Below are positions 21,087 through 30,246 of a DNA stretch of 31,271 nucleotides, in pieces (position 1 is the first letter of the stretch; each line of letters starts with the position of its first letter). A program made the position numbers and the translations under genes. This stretch comes from a virus: positions 1-31,271 of the IMG/VR virus record IMGVR_UViG_3300021963_000445; one strand, given 5' to 3'. Under the pieces are notes generated by a model, which was not told where the DNA came from, searched no databases, and saw only the letters and a list, made by a program, of their open reading frames with translations.

Positions 21087-24000
21087 TTATACAAAGTATG
21101 TTGCAGTAAGAATAAACTCACTATTATTTGCAAAATTAGTTTCATTTAGTACACTAAAAGCACCTAAATTTGTTGTTTGTCCTAAATTTATAGTTGAAGT
21201 TCCTATAACTAAAAAAGGACTTAAAATATTTATAAAATTTATATTCCTAACATCTCCAATAGCAGGTGCAGAATAAAAAGAATTTCCTGAAGCAACTGTA
21301 AAAGGAAGTCCAGTTAAAACAGCTCCACCAGATGAAGTCCCTTTGTTTGAAAATTCAATATATAAACAAACAGTAACTTGTCTTCCTATTTTAACATAAG
21401 AGCCTGTGTTTGCAGTATAAGTTTGACCAACCGAAGCACCACCAAATGTAAGAGTAGCCGTAAAAGTTCCTTCTTCGTAGTCATCTAAATTATTAGCTGA
21501 AGCACTTGCTACTTGTGTAGAAGGAAATTCAATACCACTTGATTGAGCAGTTGCACCGCTTAAAGATAAACCTTGTTGTAATTGAACATTACCTGCAGAT
21601 GTAATACGCATTCTTTCGGTATTTGAGCCACCTGTATTAAATATTAAAGCATCTGAAGTATGGTTATAAGCTATTGAACCAGAAGGTGTGCCAGTATTTG
21701 CATCTGCAAAATCTATATAAGACAAACGAGTTGCACCTGCTTTAATTCTCATTCCAGAATCATCTGGTGTAGATATTAATAATTCCCCACTTAACCTCGC
21801 AGTTCCGTTTACATCTAACTTATAAGGGCCATCTGTGGTTGTGTTAATTAAAACATTACCTTGACCAAACATAATTTTAGAAGCATCTAAAAGGAATGGA
21901 ATATAACCTGGACTTGCTCTATTATAAGCCGCGACACTCACATTATAAGTTGCATCTGCACCTATTTCTAATCCTTGTGCACCACCATTCGAAATAACTA
22001 ATTTGTTTTGTGGACTTGAAGTTCCTATACCTACATTACCTGCTTTTGAAATATAAAATCTATTTGTTCCTGCTGAATTTGGATTGCCACCCGTTGCGTT
22101 TGATTGTTTAATTACAAAATCTCCAAATGCTTGGTCATTTGTTCCAATAGCCCAATTTCGCCAATCGTTACCATCCACATAAGATTGATACAATCCAAAA
22201 TAAGTTCCACCTGATGCAGTTTGATTTAATGTTAAAAGATGGTTTGGGCTTGTAGTTCCTATACCTACTGACCCTGCTGATGTGATACGCATTCTTTCGG
22301 CACTACTTGTACCTAAAATCATATTACCACTTCTTGAAGCAACCATAAAATCAGAAGCAGAATTAGAACCCGATATTCCTAATGCAGAACCAACATCCCC
22401 AATAGATGTTCCAGAGTTACGCCATATAACATAAGCACCATTTGCATTTGTTGATTCAAAGTAAGCTAAAGCTGCTGCTGAATTATAAAGGTGTAAAGGT
22501 AAAGCTGGGCTTGAAGTTCCAATCCCCACATTCGTACCATTATCAAATATTTGTGAATCCCCTAAAGCACTTGCTCCTGTAAACTTTGGTAAGTAATTAG
22601 TTGTTCCAGTTCCTGTGATTGGATTTGTTAAAGCGTTTTGCTTATTATTAAAAGTTGTCCAATCAGTAGAACTTAACGCTCCGTTAGTTGAACCACTTGC
22701 TAAACCTAAAGATAAAGCCTGTGTGCTTAAAGATAAACCATTTGCAGTTCCTAAAGTTACCGCATTATGCCTTGCAGCAGTATTTGCAGCCACATTTGAA
22801 TTAGCATCTACTCTTGCTTCTGTATAATAAAGATTTGTACCTTCTGTTATGTTTGAAGTAGTTAAAGAAACCGCTCCTGTTAATCCGTTTACCGAAACAA
22901 CCGAATCAGTATTATCAACTTTCTGCCAAGCAGTACCATCAAATATTGCCCAATCCCCTACATTCCAACTTGTAATTCCATCTAAATTAGTAGAACCTGC
23001 TACACTTACGATATAATAATATCCTTGCGTACCTACCGAACTTGTTAAAGTTGGTGTGTTAGTTGAAGCATTCCAAGTACCCTTGTAAATTGTTCCACCT
23101 ATTAAACTATTAATTTGATTTTGTACTTTACCAAAAGCATCAACGATTGAATCCGTAGCCGATACAGAACCGCCTGTAACATTTAATCCTGTAAGTATTT
23201 TACCTATTACTGCGCTATTTGTTAGCGTTATAGAAGAACTTCCTGGTCCTGAAGCCGAAGCCTCGCCTGTTAATGCAGTAATATAATTACCCGCCGTTTG
23301 TTTATTGTTAAAAGTTGTCCAATCAGCCGAACTTAAAGCACCTCTATTTGCAGCCGAAGCCGTTGGTAAGTTAAAAGTATGCGTAGAAGTAGCAGAAGAA
23401 ATACCGAAGTCAGTTCCACTTGTACCTACTGCAAAAGTTTGTGTTAAAGCCGTTAATCCGTTTAAAGATGTTATTCCTGTATCGGTATCAGCGTAGTTAG
23501 GTACATTTAAAACACCTGTTGTAGAGTTGTAAGTCGCTGCACCCGAAGTTCCACTTGTAGTTAATGAAATAGCACTTCTTGAACGAGCGTTAGTAAAATA
23601 AAGATTACTTCCTTCGCTTATTGCACTTGTAGTACCACCAATTTTAGTCCATAATCCTGTTGAAGTTACATATTGTAATATATCTCCATTAGATGGATTT
23701 TGAGCAGCCACATTATGCAACTCATCCATTTCAAAGCCGTTTTGAATGTTAACTTCTATTTGTCCTAAAGTTGGATGTGAACGAGTAACGATACCCACAT
23801 ACACTAAATGATTAGGAGCATATTGTTTAACATCAGTGAAAGCACCAGCAGTTGTAGAACTTAAGTATAATTGCGCACCTTCAGCATAAGCCGAAGTATC
23901 GATACCTACTAAATCCCCAATAACTACCACATTTCCATTAGCGTTATCTAAAATATTTTCTTGAACGAATCCAAAGGTTTGAGCAGAAGTTTCATCTCCT

Positions 24001-24605
24001 GTCGCTATTGCTTTAGTTACCGTTGGTTTGTTTCCTGTTGCACCACTAATATAAACTATCGTTCCTTTAGTTAAAGTTGCACCTGTTGTGTTTCTTATTT
24101 CTCTTATTAGAGTTCCGTTAACCCAAGTAGCAGTAATAGTTCCTGCATCTTGTTGTGTTAAGGTTAAAGTATTTGTTCCGATACCAGTTACGGTAGCAGA
24201 ATTAATTTTATCGTTATAAGCAGCATCCCAATTAGCAGTATTATCAGTTAAATAAGAAATAGTACCTGCCGTAGACTTGACAATCCCTGTACCACCTAAA
24301 GTAGCTTGGAAATCAGCCGAAGATAAACCATCTAATAAATCAGCGTTTAAGTTAGTTACTTTAGTTGTCGAAGCAACCGAAAAAGGAGCAGTACCAGTAG
24401 CAACCGAAGATGCTAATTGAGAAGTAAAAGTCTTAATCCCTGCAACAGTTTGTGCGCCTGTTAAAAGAACACTATTCCCTTGTGTGTAACTTCGTAGAAT
24501 TGCTGCCGTTACTTTTTTAGTTACTGCATTATCCACTATCGGCAATACATCCGCATCTTGTACTGTTATTAATGGAGATAATTCTGATATTTTAACATTA
24601 GCCAT
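21087..24605 (-). CDS. Large repetitive fibre protein (head or tail fibre)
   Basis: A 1172-residue protein. The N-terminus (KISELSPLITVQDADVLPIV DN region, then TVAGIKTFTSQL) is a common attachment domain of phage fibres. The shaft has Ser/Thr/Gly-rich repeats, including two LSSxDWTTFNNKQ units, three GIGTxSP units and two ERMRITSAG units. The C-terminus (about 1050-1172; DDYEEGTFTATLTFGG and YVKIGRQVTV) looks like a beta-sandwich receptor-binding head. No endosialidase-type (S74) self-cleaving chaperone is visible. It lies between the capsid and connector genes and not after the tape measure, so it may be fixed to the capsid. Confidence 0.8.
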   Translation of the reverse strand: MANVKISELSPLITVQDADVLPIVDNAVTKKVTAAILRSYTQGNSVLLTGAQTVAGIKTFTSQLASSVATGTAPFSVASTTKVTNLNADLLDGLSSADFQATLGGTGIVKSTAGTISYLTDNTANWDAAYNDKINSATVTGIGTNTLTLTQQDAGTITATWVNGTLIREIRNTTGATLTKGTIVYISGATGNKPTVTKAIATGDETSAQTFGFVQENILDNANGNVVVIGDLVGIDTSAYAEGAQLYLSSTTAGAFTDVKQYAPNHLVYVGIVTRSHPTLGQIEVNIQNGFEMDELHNVAAQNPSNGDILQYVTSTGLWTKIGGTTSAISEGSNLYFTNARSRSAISLTTSGTSGAATYNSTTGVLNVPNYADTDTGITSLNGLTALTQTFAVGTSGTDFGISSATSTHTFNLPTASAANRGALSSADWTTFNNKQTAGNYITALTGEASASGPGSSSITLTNSAVIGKILTGLNVTGGSVSATDSIVDAFGKVQNQINSLIGGTIYKGTWNASTNTPTLTSSVGTQGYYYIVSVAGSTNLDGITSWNVGDWAIFDGTAWQKVDNTDSVVSVNGLTGAVSLTTSNITEGTNLYYTEARVDANSNVAANTAARHNAVTLGTANGLSLSTQALSLGLASGSTNGALSSTDWTTFNNKQNALTNPITGTGTTNYLPKFTGASALGDSQIFDNGTNVGIGTSSPALPLHLYNSAAALAYFESTNANGAYVIWRNSGTSIGDVGSALGISGSNSASDFMVASRSGNMILGTSSAERMRITSAGSVGIGTTSPNHLLTLNQTASGGTYFGLYQSYVDGNDWRNWAIGTNDQAFGDFVIKQSNATGGNPNSAGTNRFYISKAGNVGIGTSSPQNKLVISNGGAQGLEIGADATYNVSVAAYNRASPGYIPFLLDASKIMFGQGNVLINTTTDGPYKLDVNGTARLSGELLISTPDDSGMRIKAGATRLSYIDFADANTGTPSGSIAYNHTSDALIFNTGGSNTERMRITSAGNVQLQQGLSLSGATAQSSGIEFPSTQVASASANNLDDYEEGTFTATLTFGGASVGQTYTANTGSYVKIGRQVTVCLYIEFSNKGTSSGGAVLTGLPFTVASGNSFYSAPAIGDVRNINFINILSPFLVIGTSTINLGQTTNLGAFSVLNETNFANNSEFILTATYFV

Positions 24606-24606
24606 A

Positions 24607-24780
24607 TTATTTCTTCTTTATTTTGCCTTTAAACTCTTTTGTAACACCTTTATCTACGATTGCAGTAAAGTACCCAACTTTGATAAATTCTTTCATCTTA
24701 TCGCTTAAAACAAGCTCGTAGTAGTTATTTCTATAATACTTTCTACCGTTGTAAGATATGTCAACTGTGCATTTATACAT
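24607..24780 (-). CDS. Small basic protein between capsid and fibre genes
   Basis: A 57-residue frame, MYKCTVDISYNGRKYYRNNY, then LSDKMKEFIKVGYFTAIVDK and a Lys-rich end. It starts directly after the promoter-like box TAACTTTG and stops one base before the fibre start. The placement after the major capsid gene would suit a small head protein, but nothing in the sequence proves this. Confidence 0.65.
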   Translation of the reverse strand: MYKCTVDISYNGRKYYRNNYYELVLSDKMKEFIKVGYFTAIVDKGVTKEFKGKIKKK

Positions 24781-24784
24781 TATA

Positions 24785-24808
24785 CAAAGTTACTAATATT
24801 TTTAGCAT
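24785..24808 (-). promoter_or_regulatory. Candidate promoter before the fibre operon
   Basis: Minus strand AATGCTAAAAATATTAG followed by TAACTTTG (24785-24792), a perfect -7 match and the same extended motif as at 26786-26810 and 12120-12144. It lies after the capsid terminator and 4 bases before the next ATG. Confidence 0.5.
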
Positions 24809-24810
24809 TA

Positions 24811-24842
24811 AAAAAGGGTAGATACAATTAAGCACCTACCCT
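24811..24842 (-). terminator. Intrinsic terminator after the major capsid gene
   Basis: Minus strand AGGGTAG (24836-24842) and CTACCCT (24815-24821) form a 7-bp stem with a 14-base loop, followed by a run of U. It lies 24 bases after the capsid stop codon. Confidence 0.8.
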
Positions 24843-24865
24843 CTTTATTATTTGTAAAGAACTAA

Positions 24866-25996
24866 TTAAACATTTGCAAAATCTGCATAAATTGCAGCAG
24901 TAGGCAACATTAAGTTGATAGCCTCGTAACACTCAATACGAGCAGTTACCAAGTTTTGAGTAAAGTTAGTTCCGTTCTCGTAAGAGAAAGTAACATTCAT
25001 ACCTTCAACTTCAACTCTTTCTAAATAGTCTCTATCAAAGATTAACACTTTGTCATCAGTTACCCAAGAAGCCTCGAATACTGGTGTACCAAAGATAGTC
25101 AAACCACCTGCACCGTTAAGAATAACAGCACCTGCGCCTGCGTAGTAACCTTTGTTGTAAGTAGAGATAATCAATCTTGCCATTTGAGCAGGACTAACTA
25201 ATGCATAAGAAGCATTAAAGTTAGCAGTCTTTTGGTTAGCGATTAATTGAATGATTTCTTCAACATCATCAGTTGCAGTTACAGTAGTTGAACCTGTTGC
25301 AGCACCACTAACAGTACCAAAGAAAGAAGCATTTTCTGCTTTGTAAAAATCTCTAATTAACATACGAGTTAAAGTTTGCTCGATAAATGGTAAAGATTTC
25401 ATCATTTGCTTTGAGAAAGTTGCAAAACCAGCGATATAAGCGTTTACAGTCTTAACTTCTGTTAAGTCGTAATCGATTTGACCTTTAGCTGCACCTTCAG
25501 TTTGAGCTGCGATAGCACCTTCTGAACCACTTTCTTTGTAAGTAACAAAAGTACCAGTCGCTGATTGTACAGTAGGGATTAAATCTCTAAAGTTCAATTT
25601 TTGCGAAGGCAAGATTGCTTGTTGTTGGTTGTAAGTAGCTACTGAATCTCCTGTTAAGTTAGAAGATAATAACATATTACCAACTGCTTTCAAGTTCATA
25701 GTGAATGAACCACCTGCTGATTTTAATTCTTTTTCAGCGATTGACATATTACTGTCTAATTGTTCAGCGATTTGCTCACCAATAGACTTTGAAGATGCAA
25801 TTTTAGCAGCACTCTTACGAGATACTTCTTCTGCTTGCTTATCCATTTCATCTTTTACTGCTTTGATTTCAGCTTTAACTGAATCAATACTTTTTTCTAC
25901 CATCGTAGAAACTTCATTTTTTACGCTTAATAAAGCGTTAGCGTTAGCATCAAACTTTGCGTTGATGTCATTTGCTAAATTTTTAATTTCTTCCAT
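24866..25996 (-). CDS. Major capsid protein (HK97 fold)
   Basis: A 376-residue protein. Residues 1-95 are a charged coiled coil (the delta or scaffold domain, NANALLSVKNEVSTMVEKSI) that the neighbouring protease would remove. The rest fits the HK97 fold: LRDLIPT-like NFRDLIPTVQSATGTFVTY, AYIAGFATFSKQMMKSLPFI (spine region), ASYALVSPAQMARLI and ILNGAGGLTIFGTPVFEASW. It follows the protease by 2 bases and is followed by its own terminator, as expected for the most abundant virion protein. Confidence 0.9.
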   Translation of the reverse strand: MEEIKNLANDINAKFDANANALLSVKNEVSTMVEKSIDSVKAEIKAVKDEMDKQAEEVSRKSAAKIASSKSIGEQIAEQLDSNMSIAEKELKSAGGSFTMNLKAVGNMLLSSNLTGDSVATYNQQQAILPSQKLNFRDLIPTVQSATGTFVTYKESGSEGAIAAQTEGAAKGQIDYDLTEVKTVNAYIAGFATFSKQMMKSLPFIEQTLTRMLIRDFYKAENASFFGTVSGAATGSTTVTATDDVEEIIQLIANQKTANFNASYALVSPAQMARLIISTYNKGYYAGAGAVILNGAGGLTIFGTPVFEASWVTDDKVLIFDRDYLERVEVEGMNVTFSYENGTNFTQNLVTARIECYEAINLMLPTAAIYADFANV

Positions 25997-25998
25997 TT

Positions 25999-26703
25999 TT
26001 AAAGGTTTAAGAGATTTCTAAATTGTTTTATTTCTTGTATCTTATTGTCCTCTTTCGGCTCGTTGTCCACAGGAGTAACCACAGTTGGCTCATCAGATTT
26101 AACAAGTGAAATAAGTTTTAATAATTCAAATTCAATAAGACCAAATGTTTCATCAGTGTAAGTACCATTTTTAATAGCCTTTACTAAAGTTTTAATTCGG
26201 TCTTCTCTTTCTTCTGCTGACTTGAAGCCAGTAAAAGGTGTGTTTGGATTTGCTCCAAAAGTTACTGCTGAACCTTCCCAAAGTTTAACTTCGTAGATTG
26301 CCTCAACTTCTTCTTCCATATCCATAGTGGTTTCTACCGACTTTATTACTTGATAACCAATAGAGTGTTGAGTTATTACACCATCTCTATAAAGTTTCAA
26401 AGCATCCTGTCCGTAAGTTGTATCGCTCATTTTAGCTTCAAAGTATAAACCAAAATTATCTTCTCTTAAAACCATTAGCTTTCCTAAAGGCTTGTAAGTA
26501 TCGTGTTGCCATAAATAAGCAATTTCAGGCTTTGATGAATCTGGTCCTCTCTCTGCGATAGTCTTTGTAAATGCACCAGGCATTATAACATCACCATCTA
26601 AATCAATAGAATTGAATTGAGAGAAATAACCTGTAACTACACCTGTTGCTACATCAAGGTCTTTAATAGTAGCATCGTAATTTTTGAAACTTATATTTTT
26701 CAT
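25999..26703 (-). CDS. HK97-type prohead protease
   Basis: A 234-residue protein with a herpesvirus-like protease fold. H67 (LWQHD), S114 (QHSIGY) and the later LWEGSAV (E143) fit the catalytic pattern of the HK97 protease family; GYFSQFNSIDLDGDVIMPGA is the typical N-terminus. It cuts the capsid delta domain and itself during maturation. The acidic tail after residue 200 may act in targeting. A promoter-like box and a terminator hairpin both lie in its 106-base upstream gap. Confidence 0.9.
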   Translation of the reverse strand: MKNISFKNYDATIKDLDVATGVVTGYFSQFNSIDLDGDVIMPGAFTKTIAERGPDSSKPEIAYLWQHDTYKPLGKLMVLREDNFGLYFEAKMSDTTYGQDALKLYRDGVITQHSIGYQVIKSVETTMDMEEEVEAIYEVKLWEGSAVTFGANPNTPFTGFKSAEEREDRIKTLVKAIKNGTYTDETFGLIEFELLKLISLVKSDEPTVVTPVDNEPKEDNKIQEIKQFRNLLNL

Positions 26704-26726
26704 AAGCGATTAATTTTATAGTGTTT

Positions 26727-26752
26727 AAAAAAGAGTGGATGTTTTACCACCC
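26727..26752 (-). terminator. Terminator-like hairpin upstream of the protease gene
   Basis: Minus strand GGGTGG (26747-26752) pairs with CCACTC (26733-26738), 6 bp with one G-U and an 8-base loop, followed by six U (26727-26732). It lies downstream of the TATCTTTG box and upstream of the protease start, so a transcript from that box would meet it after about 50 bases. Confidence 0.6.
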
Positions 26753-26785
26753 ACCCTAAAACCAAAACACCAAACTATGATAGTA

Positions 26786-26810
26786 CAAAGATACTAACTT
26801 TTTTAGCAAT
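26786..26810 (-). promoter_or_regulatory. Candidate promoter before the protease-capsid genes
   Basis: Minus strand ATTGCTAAAAAAGTTAG followed by TATCTTTG (26786-26793), a perfect TAnnTTTG. The upstream block is shared with two other gaps. It begins right at the end of the Mu F-like gene. Confidence 0.55.
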
Positions 26811-27589
26811 TATTTATAAATGATATTATTTTCCTTATCTAACTTTGCTTTTGTAAGCATCGTGCATTTGCAATTAGCGTTATTCTCTATCCCACCTGCT
26901 GGGTCTCCTGGATGTTTCATCATTTTACCATCAGCGTTAAATTTCTTATCCAAGTCAATAGTTTTACCACTTAAAGCTATGTGCCAATCTCTTGGCATCT
27001 TTGGATGGTCGTGTAACCAAGTTTTCTCCATTTCAATAGGCATCAATTCACTTTGAGTAAATTTAGCAGCATTTGTAATCATTACTGATTCCGTTCTTGC
27101 TATAAGTCTTGCTCTTGTTTTGGTCATTCCTACTTCCTTAATTAATCTTTTTTCTGCACCTCTAAAGCCTTCGTTATTATCTAATGCTCTTTGGAATGCC
27201 GTTTGTATTCTTTTAAGACTTGTGTCGTTAATATCTTTGATGTGCTGACCGCCTATTGTATTAAAATAATCTTTTAAAGCTGCATCCATTATTGGATTTT
27301 CAAAGCCTACTCCTATTGTAGCCTGTGGTGGTAAGTTAGCCTTAAGCCATTTAACATAGCCTCTTGATTGTTTATTCCAAGCAGTATTATAAAAAGTCTG
27401 CATAGCATTGGAAATAGGTACACCTGTGTAAAGCATCCCTGCAATAGAATTAGTAAACGCAACCGATTCCGATTCGTTTAAAGCATCTATAATAGGTTGA
27501 ATAGATTGTTTTAAGGCTTTAGAGAACAAACGATAGCCGTAAGTCTCTAAATACTTTTGTAGGTTAGTGTCAAATTCTTCTTGTGTCAT
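26810..27589 (-). CDS. Mu F-like head morphogenesis protein
   Basis: A 259-residue protein with TRARLIARTESVMITNAA at about 158-175 and a C-terminal part KTWLHDHPKMPRDWHIALSG, then KMMKHPGDPAGG and NCKC, the phage Mu F-like/SPP1 gp7 pattern. It is a minor head protein associated with the portal, with proposed roles in ejection or DNA entry. It lies directly after the portal gene with one base shared. Confidence 0.9.
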   Translation of the reverse strand: MTQEEFDTNLQKYLETYGYRLFSKALKQSIQPIIDALNESESVAFTNSIAGMLYTGVPISNAMQTFYNTAWNKQSRGYVKWLKANLPPQATIGVGFENPIMDAALKDYFNTIGGQHIKDINDTSLKRIQTAFQRALDNNEGFRGAEKRLIKEVGMTKTRARLIARTESVMITNAAKFTQSELMPIEMEKTWLHDHPKMPRDWHIALSGKTIDLDKKFNADGKMMKHPGDPAGGIENNANCKCTMLTKAKLDKENNIIYK

Positions 27590-28920
27590 TATAACGCTTT
27601 ATCCGCCATCCCTAATTCATCAAGATAAGTTAAGTTTGTAGGAACTAAAATTCTATCCATATCAGCTTCATCTATTCTATCGTAGTTCATAGCATCTCTT
27701 TTTTCGTTAGGAGTAATCCACCAGCTTTCTTTCATTTGAGAAACGATTTTTTCCATATCCTTTTGCATTTCAGGAAACGCTTGAACATCGTAGTCTATGT
27801 AGTATTCTTTACCATCTCTCAAAGAGTAGTACAAAGCAACTTCGTTAAACATACCTCTAATCATATTTAAGATAGGAATAATAGTGTTTGTTACCAAACC
27901 TTTGTAAGCCATTTCCTTGTTGTTATATGAAGCCGAATCAGTAGCCATTAAGATAGGGTCTACTCCAAATACTCTACATAAAGTATCTCTATCCGCTCCG
28001 ATTGATTTAATAATTTCAAGGTCTGCTGGAGACATTCCGATTTGCTTATAGTCTACAATACCGTTAGTAGCTACAATTCTTTTATAGTTGTCAGCACCTG
28101 TAAGTTTTGAATCTATTTGTTGGTTAATCTTGCTAATTTGCTCCCCATCAAGCATTGCATCCTTATCCCCACTAAACAAAAGACCTGCTGCACCACCGTT
28201 GATAAATGCTTTAGCTTTTGCTCTTGTACCTTCGTTTGAACTTGAAACAGTTTCCCAAGCAGCCATTAAAGGGCTCATTCCATAAAGCTGGTTACCACTA
28301 ACATTATAATCAGGGTTAAAGAACTTAATATGGTTTACTTCGTTTACTTTAAATTCAATCTCTTGGTTTCCTATTTGTAATTTATAAGCACTAATAGGCT
28401 CAAATGTACCACTTCCTATAATTTGTGTGAATTGAGAAGGTAAAGGATAAAGTTTTGTTGGTACTCCTTTGTTTCGACCTACTTCAGGCATAAACTTATA
28501 AGAATAAGCGTTACCGGTAATCTCTAAAAAAGAAACTAAAGATTCGATATACTCTTGTTGGCTTTGCATCTCGTTTGGTCTTGCAATTAGCTTATTCAAG
28601 TCCGTTCCTTCAACTTCCGTTAATCCTTTTTTAATTAGGTTTACAGGGTTATTCTTAATTCTATTAAAGCTCTTTTTGTTGTCTATCTCGTAAACATAGA
28701 AAGGAACTGAAGCAGCCTTTTTAGCAATCATATTAATAATTGCAAATACATCAGGGTTGCCTTGATAGCCATTTCTTACATACGCTCTTGGGTTGTTAGG
28801 TATGTTAAAGAATATTCCGTTAAAGTAAGAGAATAAAGATTGATTGTATTTGTTGCCAGCATCTGAACCTTGAGAAGGTAATATAGCAGCTTTAATTCTT
28901 TGTATGAGATTCATAAGCAA
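27589..28920 (-). CDS. Portal protein (HK97-type)
   Basis: A 443-residue protein: GNPDVFAIINMIAKKAASVP, NKLIARPNEMQSQQEYIESL, then NVSGNQLYGMSPLMAAWETV, IDYKQIGMSPADLEIIKSIG and VFGVDPILMATDSASYNNKE. These are the usual blocks of HK97-family portals, and length is normal. The portal ring forms the packaging vertex and docks the terminase encoded just upstream. Confidence 0.95.
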   Translation of the reverse strand: MLMNLIQRIKAAILPSQGSDAGNKYNQSLFSYFNGIFFNIPNNPRAYVRNGYQGNPDVFAIINMIAKKAASVPFYVYEIDNKKSFNRIKNNPVNLIKKGLTEVEGTDLNKLIARPNEMQSQQEYIESLVSFLEITGNAYSYKFMPEVGRNKGVPTKLYPLPSQFTQIIGSGTFEPISAYKLQIGNQEIEFKVNEVNHIKFFNPDYNVSGNQLYGMSPLMAAWETVSSSNEGTRAKAKAFINGGAAGLLFSGDKDAMLDGEQISKINQQIDSKLTGADNYKRIVATNGIVDYKQIGMSPADLEIIKSIGADRDTLCRVFGVDPILMATDSASYNNKEMAYKGLVTNTIIPILNMIRGMFNEVALYYSLRDGKEYYIDYDVQAFPEMQKDMEKIVSQMKESWWITPNEKRDAMNYDRIDEADMDRILVPTNLTYLDELGMADKAL

Positions 28921-28929
28921 TTATTTTTA

Positions 28930-28937
28930 CAAATTTA
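28930..28937 (-). promoter_or_regulatory. Candidate -7 element before the portal gene
   Basis: TAAATTTG in the 36-base gap between terminase and portal, within the string ATCGTAAATTTGT also found at 19320-19332. No clear -33 box. Confidence 0.3.
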
Positions 28938-28956
28938 CGATAAATTTAGATAACTT

Positions 28957-30246
28957 TTACATAACTACGAAGTCAAACTTCTTAAGTTCAAACCACATCC
29001 GCATCATTAAGGCATCACTTATATCGGGAGACCTTCCTAAATGTTCTTTAACTTTATCTTTTGGTAGCACCGCAAGTTTACCATCCTTATCAGCGTTATG
29101 CCTTTGTACCCATTCAAGTTCTTCGGTTAATTCTTTTTTAATAGTTACATCTTCAGTCATTACCCAAACTCCTGCTTGATTAATTAGTTCTGCTAACTTG
29201 TAATAGCACTCCGACTTCAAGTTAATATAATTACCCGTTAGTGCTTTGCTATTGTTTACAAATCCTTTAAAGCCATAATCAACCACACCGCCACCCACAC
29301 CATCTTCATCGCAAATAATTTGAGAATAAGGGATTGAATGCTTTTTACTTAAATGCTTAATGAATGCTGCTACTTCGTTTGTTGCCTTGTTAGCTAACTT
29401 ATGTATCTCGATAACTCTAAAGCCACTCCATACCATTATCAAAGTTTTATCCTTACCAAAACGAGCAATATCGGCTGAAATGTAACCTTTACCTGCTGGA
29501 ATATGCTCATTAGTAAATAAGTCAATTATCTTATCGTACTGTATTAAAGCATTATCATTGTCATCATATTCCCAATTACCATAAAGTAACCGTTCCCTAC
29601 TTTGATTGTCCAAAGTCTTTAAAGATTCGATATAGTGTTTAGAGATAAAAGGATTGTCTACCGCTAATGCTTGAATAAATGCTTTGTTGTCATCTAATTT
29701 GTTTTCCTTGTGTGGCTTGTAAAAGTTATTATACACCCATCCTTTTGCAGGGTTACAAGTTCCAAGTATTTTAGGAATCAAATTAAATTCATCAAGTTTA
29801 TATCTTATTCGAGATTTAAGAATATTCCAAGCCTTTTCAGTTACCTGGTTGCATTCGTCTACAAATATAAAGCTGACCTCAAGGCTGCCCAATTCGTCAA
29901 AATTAATATCTGAAGGGTATTGAAACAGGTCTTTTAATAAAATAGTCGAACCATTTTGAAAGGTAATAATATTACTTTGAGCGTTGAACTGATAGTGAAT
30001 GCCTGACTTTAAACCTTGCATCCTGCACACATCATAAAAAGAATTAAGAGTAGTTTCTTTAAGTGTTTTTAACACCGCTCTACCTATTAAGGCTCTTGTA
30101 CCTGGATATTTTAAACAAGACTTAAGAATCCAATAAACACCTAAAGCAGTTTTCCCACTTCCAGCACCACCACCATAGATAATCTCTTTAGTCTTATTGT
30201 CTTCGATTAACTCAATCGCTATGGTCTGCTTTTCCGATAGGTGCAT
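28957..30246 (-). CDS. terL: Terminase large subunit
   Basis: A 429-residue protein. The ATPase part has Walker A GGAGSGKT at 26-33 and Walker B SFIFVDE at 125-131. The RNase H-like nuclease has SADIARFG (D259), ICDEDGVGGG (D313, D315) and SPDISDAL (D408, D411). It cuts and pumps DNA into the prohead. The start lies inside the small terminase gene (35-base overlap). Confidence 0.97.
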   Translation of the reverse strand: MHLSEKQTIAIELIEDNKTKEIIYGGGAGSGKTALGVYWILKSCLKYPGTRALIGRAVLKTLKETTLNSFYDVCRMQGLKSGIHYQFNAQSNIITFQNGSTILLKDLFQYPSDINFDELGSLEVSFIFVDECNQVTEKAWNILKSRIRYKLDEFNLIPKILGTCNPAKGWVYNNFYKPHKENKLDDNKAFIQALAVDNPFISKHYIESLKTLDNQSRERLLYGNWEYDDNDNALIQYDKIIDLFTNEHIPAGKGYISADIARFGKDKTLIMVWSGFRVIEIHKLANKATNEVAAFIKHLSKKHSIPYSQIICDEDGVGGGVVDYGFKGFVNNSKALTGNYINLKSECYYKLAELINQAGVWVMTEDVTIKKELTEELEWVQRHNADKDGKLAVLPKDKVKEHLGRSPDISDALMMRMWFELKKFDFVVM

